Shown one piece after another: positions 16,561 through 24,862 of a stretch of DNA of 60,920 nucleotides. The DNA is from JBGTLW01 sp041743835. Its GTDB lineage: Bacteria; Planctomycetota; Phycisphaerae; Phycisphaerales; Phycisphaeraceae. The notes beneath the pieces were generated by a model. That model worked only from the letters and a program-made list of their open reading frames with translations, searched no databases and was not told the origin of the DNA. The stretch covers positions 1 through 60,920 of the forward strand of contig JBGTLW010000265.1 in the NCBI GenBank assembly GCA_041743835.1, written 5' to 3'. Position numbers and translations under genes: made by a program. Each line of letters opens with the position of its first letter. Within the stretch, counting starts at the first letter, position 1.

Positions 16561-17580
16561 ATGAAAGCCGTGCCTACGCGTGTATGGATGTTGCTGTTCT
16601 GCGGCTGTTTCGTGTGCGGGTTTGTGATGTCGCCTGCCGGCGCGGCCCGCGAGGGAGGGGCCAGCCACGCGGATCGCCTCAACCAGGCCGGGCTGGTGCT
16701 GGTGGGTGAGGTTGTCGAGGTGGGTCAGGCCATCGCGGCCATGAGCATGCCCCCGCAATACAACGTGAGCTTCACGCTGGGGAAAGACACCCAGGCCCTG
16801 CGTGGTGTGGTGGATGGCAAGGTGGAAGTCCGGCTGCACACGATGGATGAGGCGATGCTGCCCAAGCGCGGCGACAAGGTGATCGTGGTGGCAGACCGTG
16901 GGGAGGACGGGGCGGTGCAGTCCACGCTGCTGCTGCCCGCGACACCCGAGCACTTCAAGCTGGCTGAGCGGGCGACATCGGTGCCTGTGGGCTGGGGCTT
17001 GGTGGCTGAGGGTGTAGTCTGCCCGTGGTCGGCGTTGGGGGCAAAGGCCTGGCCTAAGGCGCTTGACGCGCTGGTCCCGGCCGATCAGCCCGGTTCCGTG
17101 CGTTGCAGCAAGACCGGCCGACCCGCGTTGATGCTCGGCCAAGGGCTGACCCTTTCCGTCGAGCAGGTCATCCCCGAGAAGGTCGAGCAGTGGGTCAACC
17201 CCTATGGCGACGGCACATTCCGAGTCACGCTGACCAACACCACCGACGCCCCGGTCACCACCGCGGTGCTGCTGGCTCAGGGGGAAGCCGTATTGTGGGA
17301 GGAATCGCTGGTTGTGATCCATGGCGGTATGGCCAAGCCATTGTCATCGGCCAAAGGCTTGCCCGCCACGGCTAAGCCCGTCACGCTCCAGCCGCACGCC
17401 TCGATCAGCACCACGGTCGATACGCTGGCGTTAGATGGCGTGGACTGGCCGCAGGGCGGCAGCCGCGTCCACTTCAGTTTTGCGTTGGGCGAGCAGTCGG
17501 TCGGGAGCTTCTTTTACTACTTTTCGAAGCACCACGACAAGCTGCGTGATGCGGCGCGTGCCAAGCCGGGAACACGATGA
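16561..17580 (+). CDS. Secreted protein of unknown function
   Basis: 339 residues from the ATG at 16561, with a signal peptide (MKAVPTRVWMLLFCGCFVCG, cleaved near AGAA at about 29). The mature part is beta-rich; residues around 35-110 (GLVLVGEVVEVGQAI, VEVRLHTMDEAMLPKRGDKV) suggest an OB- or transport-type beta barrel, and residues about 205-260 (VTLTNTTDAPVTTAVLL) an immunoglobulin-like fold. No catalytic motif is seen. It follows dapA by 71 bases on the same strand and converges with lepB. Confidence 0.65.
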   Translation: MKAVPTRVWMLLFCGCFVCGFVMSPAGAAREGGASHADRLNQAGLVLVGEVVEVGQAIAAMSMPPQYNVSFTLGKDTQALRGVVDGKVEVRLHTMDEAMLPKRGDKVIVVADRGEDGAVQSTLLLPATPEHFKLAERATSVPVGWGLVAEGVVCPWSALGAKAWPKALDALVPADQPGSVRCSKTGRPALMLGQGLTLSVEQVIPEKVEQWVNPYGDGTFRVTLTNTTDAPVTTAVLLAQGEAVLWEESLVVIHGGMAKPLSSAKGLPATAKPVTLQPHASISTTVDTLALDGVDWPQGGSRVHFSFALGEQSVGSFFYYFSKHHDKLRDAARAKPGTR

Positions 17581-17610
17581 GTTTCAGCGTGGCGTGTTGA
17601 GGTTGGTGGG

Positions 17611-18534
17611 TCAGTCTTTGACCGGCCCGGCGAGGCCCTTGAACGTCCTGCCCACATCGGGGGTCCATCCGTTGAGGCTAAACGCCACGCCGACGACTTT
17701 GCCGGTGACGTATTTGAGTGGGACCGGGCCGAAGTATCGGGAGTCGCTGGAAAGGTCGCGGTTGTCACCCATCGCCCAGATGTGGCCCTCGGGCACGGTG
17801 TACGTGTCGCCGAACTTGAGTTGGTCGCTCTGGTAGGTGTACCACCCGCCGGGGAACGGTCGGAGGTTGGGCTTGTTGGGCGGGAAGGCTGGATCGGTGA
17901 CGATCTGGACGCTGCGGGTCTTGCCGTCGATGATTTCGTCTCGCCGCAGGCCGTCGTAGCGGTAGGGCCTTCCGTCTTCCTCGCGGCCGGCAAAGGCGGT
18001 GAAGCGCGGGTTGTCGTAGGCGGTCTCGAACGTGGTGCCTTCCGCTGTCGTGATGAGCAGCCGACCATCCTCGGTCCACTGGATCGTATCGCCCGCGATC
18101 GCCACGCAGCGCTTCACCAGCCGCGTGCCCTTGACCCCGGCCGGGGTGTTGTCGGGCTGGGGCGACCAGAAGGTGATCAGGTCGTCGCGCTGCGGGCTGC
18201 TGTACTTCCACGCGGGGATGCCGCGGAGCGGGTTGGAGAACTCGATGCCGGTGAAGGGGATGGCGAACTTAGGCCCGGAGAAGGGGAAGTGCAGGCCGTA
18301 GGCCATCTTGTTGACGACGATCCGATCACCGATGGCGATGGTGGGCAGCATGGACCCCGAGGGCACATCGTTCCAGTCGGCAAAGGTCGAGCGGATGATG
18401 CTGAGCACGATGATGACGGTGAGGATCGGCCGGACCCACCCGCGCCAAAACTCCAGCGCGTGCTCTTTGAGCGTCTGAGGTTTCTTCGGCTCGGCGTCGT
18501 GGGTAGGGGGGGTGGCGGGGGTGGTATCGCTCAT
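17611..18534 (-). CDS. lepB: Signal peptidase I
   Basis: 307 residues. One membrane segment (about 34-50) precedes the catalytic Ser61 in VPSGSMLPTI; Lys141 in GTRLVKRCVAIAGD is the general base and GDNRDLSSDSRYFG is the conserved box E. A large insertion lies between Ser and Lys regions, as is common in planctomycete and Bacteroidetes enzymes. It removes signal peptides from exported proteins on the outer face of the inner membrane. The frame is open to 18771, but GGGATGACACC before the ATG at 18534 and the family start argue for the short form. It follows hicB by 55 bases. Confidence 0.93.
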   Translation of the reverse strand: MSDTTPATPPTHDAEPKKPQTLKEHALEFWRGWVRPILTVIIVLSIIRSTFADWNDVPSGSMLPTIAIGDRIVVNKMAYGLHFPFSGPKFAIPFTGIEFSNPLRGIPAWKYSSPQRDDLITFWSPQPDNTPAGVKGTRLVKRCVAIAGDTIQWTEDGRLLITTAEGTTFETAYDNPRFTAFAGREEDGRPYRYDGLRRDEIIDGKTRSVQIVTDPAFPPNKPNLRPFPGGWYTYQSDQLKFGDTYTVPEGHIWAMGDNRDLSSDSRYFGPVPLKYVTGKVVGVAFSLNGWTPDVGRTFKGLAGPVKD

Positions 18535-18589
18535 GGTGTCATCCCGATCGGTACGAGGGGATGATACCGCGAGTTCGGAGGGCGGGGCG

Positions 18590-18823
18590 TCACCCGGCAA
18601 TGGGGACCGGGGGAGCTTGATAACGGACCGGGGGTGGGGCGTCGTGCGTTTGCATCCAGCATTCGAGCCAGAGGCCCACAGCCGTGTCCAGCTCCCGCAG
18701 TGCTTCTTCGGGGGATTCGCCGAATGCAGAGCAATTCTGCAGATCGGGCACCGCCGCGATCCAGCCCCCATCTTCCTGGGAGTAGAACACGTTCACGTGG
18801 TAATGGGGGAACGACTTAGCCAT
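18590..18823 (-). CDS. hicB: HicB-family antitoxin
   Basis: 77 residues: HVNVFYSQEDGGWIAAVPDL, then NCSAFGESPEEALRELDTAV and a short tail. This is the partial RNase-H-like fold of HicB, which binds and blocks HicA. There is no C-terminal helix-turn-helix or ribbon DNA-binding domain, so self-regulation by this protein alone is doubtful. Its start overlaps the end of hicA by 8 bases. Confidence 0.85.
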   Translation of the reverse strand: MAKSFPHYHVNVFYSQEDGGWIAAVPDLQNCSAFGESPEEALRELDTAVGLWLECWMQTHDAPPPVRYQAPPVPIAG

Positions 18824-19064
18824 CGCTTAGATTATATCGGCTTATCTTGGCGAGCAGGTCACGGATTTGATAGGCCTTGGCCTTTCCACGGACTTCCTGA
18901 AGGTTCAGGGCCACATCGGGATGGTCCCGGTGCTGGTAGATGTGGTGGCTGCCGTGGGTGCGGACATAGATGAAGCCGACAGCTTCTGCCACGGCACAGG
19001 CCTCGCCGAACCGTACATTTGCGGGGCTGTTGCGGAGTTTTTGCAGGCGTTTTTCGAGATTCAT
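18816..19064 (-). CDS. hicA: HicA-family toxin (mRNA interferase)
   Basis: 82 residues with the double-stranded-RNA-binding-like HicA core: FIYVRTHGSHHIYQHRDHPD followed by a conserved EVRGKAKAYQIRDLLAKI-type end. The His of GSHHIY is the catalytic residue of HicA RNases. Toxin-first order with overlapping antitoxin is standard. A GATAAT box about 20 bases upstream of the start, in the 68-base gap after ftsY, suggests a separate promoter. The pair is inserted between two housekeeping genes, ftsY and lepB, on the same strand. Confidence 0.88.
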   Translation of the reverse strand: MNLEKRLQKLRNSPANVRFGEACAVAEAVGFIYVRTHGSHHIYQHRDHPDVALNLQEVRGKAKAYQIRDLLAKISRYNLSDG

Positions 19065-19132
19065 ACGCGCTTACAATTATCGTTGAGGTCCAGCGGGGCC
19101 TGACGGCCACCGCTAAACGGGGCGATGGTGTC

Positions 19133-20062
19133 TCACCCCGCGAACATGGCTTCGACGAAGGCCTCGGGCTCGAAGGGTTGGACGTCGTCGGGGGTTTCGC
19201 CGGTGCCGATGAACTTGACCGGGAGGTTGAGGGCCTCGCGGATGGCGATGACGATCCCGCCGCGGGCCGAGCCGTCGAGCTTGGCCAGGAAGATGCCGGT
19301 GACCTCGGTGGCCTCGGCAAAGACCTTGGCCTGATTCACGCCGTTCTGCCCCGTGGTCGCATCAATCACCAGGATCACCTCATGCGGCGCCCCCGGAAGT
19401 TTTCTTTCGACCACCGCGCGGATTTTCGTGAGTTGGCGCATGAGGTGGTCCTGCGTGTGCAGTCGGCCGGCGGTGTCCAGCACCAGCACATCCACGCCCC
19501 GCGCGATCGCCGCCTCCGTGGCATCAAACGCCACCGCCGCGGGGTCGCCGCCCGCCGCACCCTTCACCACCTCCACACCCAGCCGACCAGACCAGACCTC
19601 CAACTGCTCGACCGCCGCAGCCCGGAAGGTGTCGCACGCGCCCAGCAGCACGGTCTTGCCCTGGTCGCGCAGGCTCTTGGTGATCTTGGCGATGCTGGTG
19701 GTCTTGCCCGCGCCGTTGATGCCGCACACCAGGATGACCGTCGGCTTCTGACCGGCCGGCGCGGAGTGCAATCGACGGTCCTCCTCGGGGAAGTAGGCGA
19801 TGAGTTGGGCCTTGAGAAAATCGAACGCCTCGTCGCCGGAGGTCATCTCGCCGCGGTCGTAGGCCGCCTCGATGTCCTTGCGCAGCTCGACAGCGGTCTT
19901 GATGCCGACGTCCGCCTGGATGAGCAGACGCTCGATCTTGCGGATCAGCTCCGGCGAAAGGGCCTGGCCCTGCAGCAGATTGCGCAGCGGGGAACCGGCC
20001 GAGGCGCTGGTCTTGGCCAAGGCGGATTTGAGCTTGGAAAATGCGGTCTTGAAGAGGGACAT
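19133..20062 (-). CDS. ftsY: Signal recognition particle receptor FtsY
   Basis: 309 residues containing only the NG domains: an N-domain helical bundle (about 1-95), Walker A GINGAGKTTSIAKI (about 113-126), DTFRAAAVEQLEVW, DTAGRLHTQDHLM, the TKLDGSARGG-type G4 motif (AKLDGSARGG) and the closing GTGETPDDVQPFEPEAFVEA. The acidic A domain found in enterobacteria is missing, as in many phyla. It docks SRP-bound ribosomes at the membrane. It ends a run rpiB-ribH-nusB-ftsY with short gaps. Confidence 0.96.
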   Translation of the reverse strand: MSLFKTAFSKLKSALAKTSASAGSPLRNLLQGQALSPELIRKIERLLIQADVGIKTAVELRKDIEAAYDRGEMTSGDEAFDFLKAQLIAYFPEEDRRLHSAPAGQKPTVILVCGINGAGKTTSIAKITKSLRDQGKTVLLGACDTFRAAAVEQLEVWSGRLGVEVVKGAAGGDPAAVAFDATEAAIARGVDVLVLDTAGRLHTQDHLMRQLTKIRAVVERKLPGAPHEVILVIDATTGQNGVNQAKVFAEATEVTGIFLAKLDGSARGGIVIAIREALNLPVKFIGTGETPDDVQPFEPEAFVEAMFAG

Positions 20063-20091
20063 GGGCTCGGGATCAGGCTGGGGTTCTGGCG

Positions 20092-20592
20092 TCAGGGTTG
20101 TTCGCTGTGCTCGTCCACGATCGCGTCATCCAGCCACGCATCGCCCGTGGCCGGCGCGGGGGTGGTTCCCTCGGCTGGCGCGAGCCGTTTGGCGGCCTTG
20201 TCGAGGACGCCGTTGATGAACGCGGGCGAGTTCTCCGCGCCGAACTGCTTGGCGAGGTTCACCGCTTCGTTGATGGCCACTTTGTAGGGCGTTCGGCCGG
20301 TGGCGATCTCGTGGCACGCCAGCCGGATGATCGCCCGGTCGATGGGCGGCTGGCGGTGCGTGGGCCAATCCGGGGACAGTTCGGTCGCCAGCGTGTCGTA
20401 CGCGGCCCGCGCATCCCACGCCGACACCGCAAAGCCAGCCGCGAACTCGCGGGCCTCGGGGGTGTCGTGCTCGTCGTCCAGCGACTGCGCCAGCACAGCG
20501 GGGTCGGTCTCGCCAGCCATATCGATCTGGTAGAGGGCCTGCATGGTCAGCCGGCGGGGCAGGCGTGGGGTGGTGGGGTGGGTGGGGGGCAT
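20092..20592 (-). CDS. nusB: Transcription antitermination protein NusB
   Basis: 166 residues, all-helical. Family segments: RRLTMQALYQIDMAG, PIDRAIIRLACHEIATG, VAINEAVNLAKQFG and ENSPAFINGVLDKAAK. NusB with S10 binds boxA RNA in rRNA antitermination. The order ribH-nusB is a widely conserved neighbourhood. A 25-residue acidic C-terminal tail follows the fold. Confidence 0.94.
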   Translation of the reverse strand: MPPTHPTTPRLPRRLTMQALYQIDMAGETDPAVLAQSLDDEHDTPEAREFAAGFAVSAWDARAAYDTLATELSPDWPTHRQPPIDRAIIRLACHEIATGRTPYKVAINEAVNLAKQFGAENSPAFINGVLDKAAKRLAPAEGTTPAPATGDAWLDDAIVDEHSEQP

Positions 20593-20649
20593 GCTGAGTT
20601 GTTGCCGCTTGTGTCGGGTGGGCTTCGGGGAGTAGCAGAGGCACAGAGT

Positions 20650-21123
20650 TTAGCTGTTCTTGATCTGCTGGATGAGGTTGCCCATTTCCACGGCCGTCAT
20701 CATGGCAGACCTGCCCGCGTTGCCCATCTTTGCACCGGCCCGGTGGATCGCCTGTTCGAGGTTGTCGCACGTCAGCACGCCGAAGATGCACGGCACGCCG
20801 GTGAGCACCCCCGCATCCTTGATGCCCTGCGCCGCCTGCGCGACCACGTGGTCGTAGTGGTCGGTGTCCCCGCGGATGACGCAGCCCAGGCAGACCACCG
20901 CGCTGAACTTGCCGGTTTCCGCAAGGTTTTTCGCGGTGACGCCGAGCTCGAAGCTGCCGGGGACGTGCGCGATGGTCAGGGCCTCGGGGTCGCCGCCGAG
21001 CTGCTTCCACGTGTCGATGCACGCAGCAAGCAGGTGGCCGGTGATGAACTCGTTGAACCGGGCGACCACGATCGCCAGGTGGGCATCGCGGAGGATGAGT
21101 TGTCCTGCTAGTTCGGTGGTCAT
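20650..21123 (-). CDS. ribH: 6,7-dimethyl-8-ribityllumazine synthase
   Basis: 157 residues, usual size. Family marks: IVVARFNEFIT, HVPGSFELGVTAKNLAETG, VCLGCVIRGDTDHYDHV (His of the DHYDHV stretch is catalytic), and GVPCIFGVLTCDNLEQA. It condenses the pyrimidinedione with dihydroxybutanone phosphate in riboflavin synthesis. The gap to rpiB is only 9 bases. Confidence 0.96.
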   Translation of the reverse strand: MTTELAGQLILRDAHLAIVVARFNEFITGHLLAACIDTWKQLGGDPEALTIAHVPGSFELGVTAKNLAETGKFSAVVCLGCVIRGDTDHYDHVVAQAAQGIKDAGVLTGVPCIFGVLTCDNLEQAIHRAGAKMGNAGRSAMMTAVEMGNLIQQIKNS

Positions 21124-21132
21124 GGGTGGAGG

Positions 21133-21582
21133 TCAGTGTGCGGCTTCGATGGCGTTGACCTTGGCGAGGCGGCGGTGGTGGCGTTCCTCAGCCGAGAACT
21201 TGGCGCTGCAGAAGGCCCGGACCAGGTCCTCCGCCAGTTGCGGGCCGATGATCCGGCTGCCGAGGCACAGGACGTTCATGTTGTCGTGCTCGACGCCCTG
21301 ATGGGCGGAGTACACATCGTGACAGACCGACGCCCGCACGCCCTTGAACTTGTTCGCGGCTATGCAGGCCCCGACGCCCGAGCCACACAGCAGCACCCCG
21401 CGTGCCGCCTGCTCGTGGATGAGGGCATCCCCGACGTACCGGGCGAAATCGGGGTAGTCATCGTCCTTGTCATACGCGTGGGCCCCAAGGTCCAGCACCT
21501 CGTGCCCCATGGATTCGACGACCTCGATCATCCGGTGTTTGAGCGGGAAGCCGCCGTGGTCACATGCAATCGCGACTTTCAT
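21133..21582 (-). CDS. rpiB: Ribose-5-phosphate isomerase B
   Basis: 149 residues from MKVAIACDHGG. Catalytic Cys66 in LLCGSGVGACIAANKFKG and the substrate residues Asp8/His9 are present; HDVYSAHQGVEHDNMNVL matches the RpiB/LacAB family. It interconverts ribose 5-phosphate and ribulose 5-phosphate, the latter feeding riboflavin synthesis made by the next gene ribH, so the pairing is sensible. GGAGG 8 bases upstream selects the ATG at 21582 over an in-frame start at 21612. Confidence 0.94.
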   Translation of the reverse strand: MKVAIACDHGGFPLKHRMIEVVESMGHEVLDLGAHAYDKDDDYPDFARYVGDALIHEQAARGVLLCGSGVGACIAANKFKGVRASVCHDVYSAHQGVEHDNMNVLCLGSRIIGPQLAEDLVRAFCSAKFSAEERHHRRLAKVNAIEAAH

Positions 21583-21695
21583 ATGCAAGCCTCCATTGAG
21601 TAGGTCGTTCATTATGGCGGGTTGACGACGGCTTGCAATGGGGGGTGGGAAGCGCCCCCGCCGCCCGGTGCCGCGGGGGCCGCCAGTCTGCCACC

Positions 21696-21750
21696 GGGTT
21701 AGCTTGCGGGTTAGCTTGCGGGTTGGCTTCCGGGGTAGCTTCCGGGGGCG
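21696..21750. repeat. 12-bp tandem microrepeat spanning the stop codon of the PP2C gene
   Basis: On the plus strand the units read GGGTTAGCTTGC, GGGTTAGCTTGC, GGGTTGGCTTCC and GGGGTAGCTTCC, then GGGGGCGGG. Read on the minus strand they encode the last residues PAPGSYPGSQPAS, and the TAA stop itself (21711-21713) lies within the third unit, so the array both builds and ends the protein. Confidence 0.85.
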
Positions 21751-23075
21751 GGCTCGGGCCGCAGGAATCGGGGGAAGAACTCGAGCAGTCCCGCGAGCGT
21801 CTGGACCGAGCCGCGCATGTGTTTGATGAGGATGTCGAGGGTTTTCTCGCTGGTGTCGATGGCGTCACGCTGGCACGTGTTGAAGTACCGCAGCTCGACC
21901 CGCCGCCAGTCGCGCCACAGGGTTTTGAAGATCAGCCCGGTCTCCTCGGCCGTGAGCACCGGGCACAGCCGGACCGACCCGCCGGTGATCAGCGACAGCG
22001 GGGCCTCGAGCGCCTGGATGTTGTGCTGATAGCCGATACGCCAGGGGTTGTCCGGCGCGGTACACATCTGGTGGAAGATGTGGGCGGGGTTCTTCGTGGT
22101 GGGGTGGTGGTCGAGGAACGCGCGGTACAGGTCCGGCCCGACCCGGCGTTTCACCGCCGCCAGAGCCGACAGGCCCGACGGCTGGGCGGCCTCCGCAGCA
22201 CCAGCGATGAGCCAGTCCATGTCGCGCTGCAACGCGAGCAATGCCTCGTGCATCTTCGCCGCCACGCCGCTGGGCGGTGCGGACGGCTGACGCCTCGGCG
22301 GCTTGAGCGCGTCGGCCCGCACCTGACGCAGGCCGAGGTAATCCACCAGCGTCAGTGTGATGTTGTCCGGCCCGCCGTAGCCGTTGGCCGCCTTCACCAA
22401 CTCGGCGCAGGCTTTGGTCGGGTCCTGATGCTCGGTCGGCAGCGCCAGGAGCTCCGGGTTGGAGACCGTGTCGGTCAGGCCATCGGTACACAGCAGGACC
22501 CGGTCGCCGGGCTCCAGCGTGAAGTACGCCACGGCCGGCTCGGTGTCGCCCTGACGCCCGATGAACTGCATCAGCAGCCGCCGCTCCCCGCCGTCGAGCA
22601 GGTCGCCATCCTCCAACTCGACAAGGCGTTGCTGGCCCTTGGTGTGGTCCTTGGTGAGCTGCTTGAGCTTCGGGCCACGCTTGAGGTAGATGCGCGAGTC
22701 CCCCGCGTGAGCAACGTAAGCGGTCTTGCCGTCGATGAGCGCGGCCGTCATCGTGGCGCCCATGTCCTTGAGGATCGGGATCGGCTGCGCGGTGGTATAA
22801 ACCGCGCGGTTGAGCTGAAGGATCGCTTCGAGCAGGGCGTTCATGACCTGCGGCGGCTCGGTGCTGGTCATCGCACGCAACCGCCGCTTGAGCAGGTGGC
22901 TGATGCTGTGGGCGATCAGGTGAGACGCGGCCTCGCCCGAGGGCATCCCGCCGATGCCATCACACACCACGAACAACCCCAGAAGAGGGTCGCTGGCGGC
23001 CGCGTCTTCATTCGCCAGCCGTTTACGGCCGGGGTCAGACAGCGAGGCATAATTGAGGTGGGCAAGCGTCGGCAT
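21711..23075 (-). CDS. PP2C-family Ser/Thr phosphatase with an unassigned C-terminal domain
   Basis: 454 residues from ATG 23075. The PP2C catalytic domain covers about 1-248: RKRLANEDA (Asp24), VVCDGIGGMPSGE (Asp39), GATMTAALID (106-115), AHAGDSRIY (122-130), LCTDGLTD (Asp198) and GGPDNITLT (234-242). All metal-binding aspartates are present. Residues about 285-440 form a separate, mostly helical domain (PDLYRAFLDHHPTTKNPAHI, KTLWRDWRRVELRYFNTC) that I do not recognise. The C-terminal residues come from a microrepeat. Likely reverses Ser/Thr kinase signalling in the cytoplasm. No kinase is nearby. The start has no clear ribosome site. Confidence 0.87.
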   Translation of the reverse strand: MPTLAHLNYASLSDPGRKRLANEDAAASDPLLGLFVVCDGIGGMPSGEAASHLIAHSISHLLKRRLRAMTSTEPPQVMNALLEAILQLNRAVYTTAQPIPILKDMGATMTAALIDGKTAYVAHAGDSRIYLKRGPKLKQLTKDHTKGQQRLVELEDGDLLDGGERRLLMQFIGRQGDTEPAVAYFTLEPGDRVLLCTDGLTDTVSNPELLALPTEHQDPTKACAELVKAANGYGGPDNITLTLVDYLGLRQVRADALKPPRRQPSAPPSGVAAKMHEALLALQRDMDWLIAGAAEAAQPSGLSALAAVKRRVGPDLYRAFLDHHPTTKNPAHIFHQMCTAPDNPWRIGYQHNIQALEAPLSLITGGSVRLCPVLTAEETGLIFKTLWRDWRRVELRYFNTCQRDAIDTSEKTLDILIKHMRGSVQTLAGLLEFFPRFLRPEPAPGSYPGSQPAS

Positions 23076-23210
23076 GGTCCGTCTGATCGTGAGAACCTGA
23101 TGATAACCAAATAGCCGCGTAGGAATGGCCGTCACGCCTGAAGCGCCCAGCATCTACGGGTTATTCCCAGTGTTCGAGCGGTACTTCTGCCCCGCAGGAC
23201 AAGGGCCCTG

Positions 23211-23708
23211 TTACGACGATTGCGCCTTCTCCGCGCCGCACGACCAGCAGACCTCGAAGTTGCCGGGGTTGTCTTCGGTACAGGCGGGGCATGTCCAGTC
23301 GATCTCCTTGCTCTCTTGGCTCGGCGGCTCGGGCGGCATCGCTTCCCCCAGCTTCATCCGCCGCAAGAGGTCGATCGCCTCAAAGTAGTGCGTGCGCGCC
23401 ACCGTGAGTTGCCCGCGCTCCCGCAGCCGGCCGATCGTCATGCCCGGCAGCAGGCCCCAACTGCTGCTCTCTTCGACGTATGGGATGGCATAACGTTCAA
23501 ACACCGCCGCGATTTCATCGGTCAGCCGGACCTGCTTGCCCTCGGCATACAACGGCGGCATGGCCCCGCCGGGGATGTAGTCATCCAACTCGATCGCCTC
23601 ACCGCACTCCGGGCACATCAGGCGCGTGACACCCCCCAGCGGGTATTCGCAGTGCCGACACACCAGCCCAAAGTCCCCCAACGGCAATCGCTCAGGATCA
23701 AACGTCAT
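23211..23708 (-). CDS. Double zinc-ribbon protein
   Basis: 165 residues. An N-terminal zinc ribbon (CRHCEYPLGGV...CPECG, Cys17/20 and 32/35) and a C-terminal RanBP2-like finger (DWTCPACTEDNPGNFEVCWSCG, two CxxC pairs; quoted part exceeds no domain) flank a middle part, VRLTDEIAAVFERYAIPYVE, that resembles the DUF2007 signal-transducer fold in which a pair of sequences is scanned for GLLPGMTI-type strands. It lies 135 bases before the PP2C gene on the same strand. A role in protein or RNA binding is likely, but not defined. Confidence 0.65.
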   Translation of the reverse strand: MTFDPERLPLGDFGLVCRHCEYPLGGVTRLMCPECGEAIELDDYIPGGAMPPLYAEGKQVRLTDEIAAVFERYAIPYVEESSSWGLLPGMTIGRLRERGQLTVARTHYFEAIDLLRRMKLGEAMPPEPPSQESKEIDWTCPACTEDNPGNFEVCWSCGAEKAQSS

Positions 23709-23721
23709 CCCTCAAGTGTAT

Positions 23722-23753
23722 CCCCCCGTTTAGCCGCGGGCGTCCGCCCGCGC
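23722..23753. repeat. CCCCCGTTTAGC-type repeat with hairpin
   Basis: CCCCCGTTTAGCCGCGGGCG followed by TCCGCCCGCG; a 7-bp stem CGCGGGC/GCCCGCG with loop GTCC lies at 23735-23752. It matches the arms of the long inverted repeat at 24863-24959. It occupies the spacer between the Gfo/Idh and zinc-ribbon genes. Confidence 0.7.
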
Positions 23754-23812
23754 CGCTCCCCGCCCCGTCCCCCCAACCATGCAACCACCCGCCCCGCCTA
23801 CCCACCGTGACC

Positions 23813-24823
23813 TCAAAACCCCAGCCCCAACTCCCCGCGCAGCGCATCAAGCGCCCGCATATTCCCCAGCGTGTCGCTGCGGCTCACCGTCGGGGAAGCG
23901 CCATCGCGCACCGCCGCGGCAAAGTCGTCCGCCTCAAGCCCGTACAACGGCCCGCCCGCATCCACCCGGTGCTCCTGACGCCCGGGCTTCACACCGCCGC
24001 CGTCCTGCTTGGGCGGCGTCTGCCCGTCGCGGACCCACACCGCGTTACGCACGGGTGGCTTCCACGGCACGGGGACCTCGATCCACCCATCTGTCCCGCA
24101 GATCATCGCGGCATTGTTCGCCTGCTGATCCATCGCGCACACAAACGAAGCCGTGACCCCGCGCTCGAACCACAGCGTCCCCGCGGCACTGACATCCACG
24201 CCAGTCTCGTGCAGTTGCCCCGTCGCATGCAGGCCCACCGGCTCAACGCCCGCGATCAGCCGGCTCAGGCTCAGGCAGTAACACCCGATGTCCATCAACG
24301 CGCCGCCCGCGAGCTCGGCCGAGAACCGCACGTTGCCCGTGACCGTCCGCGCGTGGTAACAGAAACTGGTGCGGATGGACTTCACCGTGCCGATCTGACC
24401 CTCCGCGATCGCGGCAAGGTAGGCCTTGGTCAGCGGGTGGCTGCGGTACATGAACGCCTCGACCAGCAGAAGCCCAGCCTTCTCAGCCGCGTCGTACATC
24501 TCCTCGGCCTCGGCAGCGGTGACACTGACCGGCTTCTCGCACAGCACATGCTTCCCAGCCGCCAGGGCCTTGAGCGTCCACGCGTGGTGCATCGAGTTGG
24601 GCAGTGAGATGTAAACCGCTTCGACCTTGTCGTCCGCCAGCAGCGCTTCGTATGAGGGGTGGGCAGCCGGGAGGCTGTGCTTGTTGGCAAACGCGGCCGC
24701 GGAAGCCTCGCTGCGCGAGCCGACCGCCACGACGCCGCTGCGTGCAGAATCAGCGACGCCCGCCGCGAACTGGTTGGCGATATTGCCCGTGCCGATGATG
24801 CCAAAACGAAGTCTGTCGTCCAT
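23813..24823 (-). CDS. Gfo/Idh/MocA-family oxidoreductase
   Basis: 336 residues. Rossmann motif GIIGTGNIANQFAAGV at 7-22, then VAVGSRSEASAAAFA, VYISLPNSMHHAWTLKALAAG, and HVLCEKPVSVTAAEAEEM with the conserved EKP near 95. The C-terminal half is the usual open beta-sheet (substrate) domain. NAD(P)-dependent oxidation/reduction of a sugar or cyclitol is expected; substrate unknown. I chose ATG 24823 (GTGAGG just before it); ATG 24838 is possible, and a still longer frame to 24916 runs into the inverted repeat and is rejected. Confidence 0.9.
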   Translation of the reverse strand: MDDRLRFGIIGTGNIANQFAAGVADSARSGVVAVGSRSEASAAAFANKHSLPAAHPSYEALLADDKVEAVYISLPNSMHHAWTLKALAAGKHVLCEKPVSVTAAEAEEMYDAAEKAGLLLVEAFMYRSHPLTKAYLAAIAEGQIGTVKSIRTSFCYHARTVTGNVRFSAELAGGALMDIGCYCLSLSRLIAGVEPVGLHATGQLHETGVDVSAAGTLWFERGVTASFVCAMDQQANNAAMICGTDGWIEVPVPWKPPVRNAVWVRDGQTPPKQDGGGVKPGRQEHRVDAGGPLYGLEADDFAAAVRDGASPTVSRSDTLGNMRALDALRGELGLGF

Positions 24824-24862
24824 ATTTTGCCTCACCATGCGAATATCACCGCGATTACCCCG

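Noticed and set aside
21633..23114. Long plus-strand frame opposite the PP2C gene
   Set aside because: The composition is that of an antisense shadow and the minus strand encodes all PP2C motifs.
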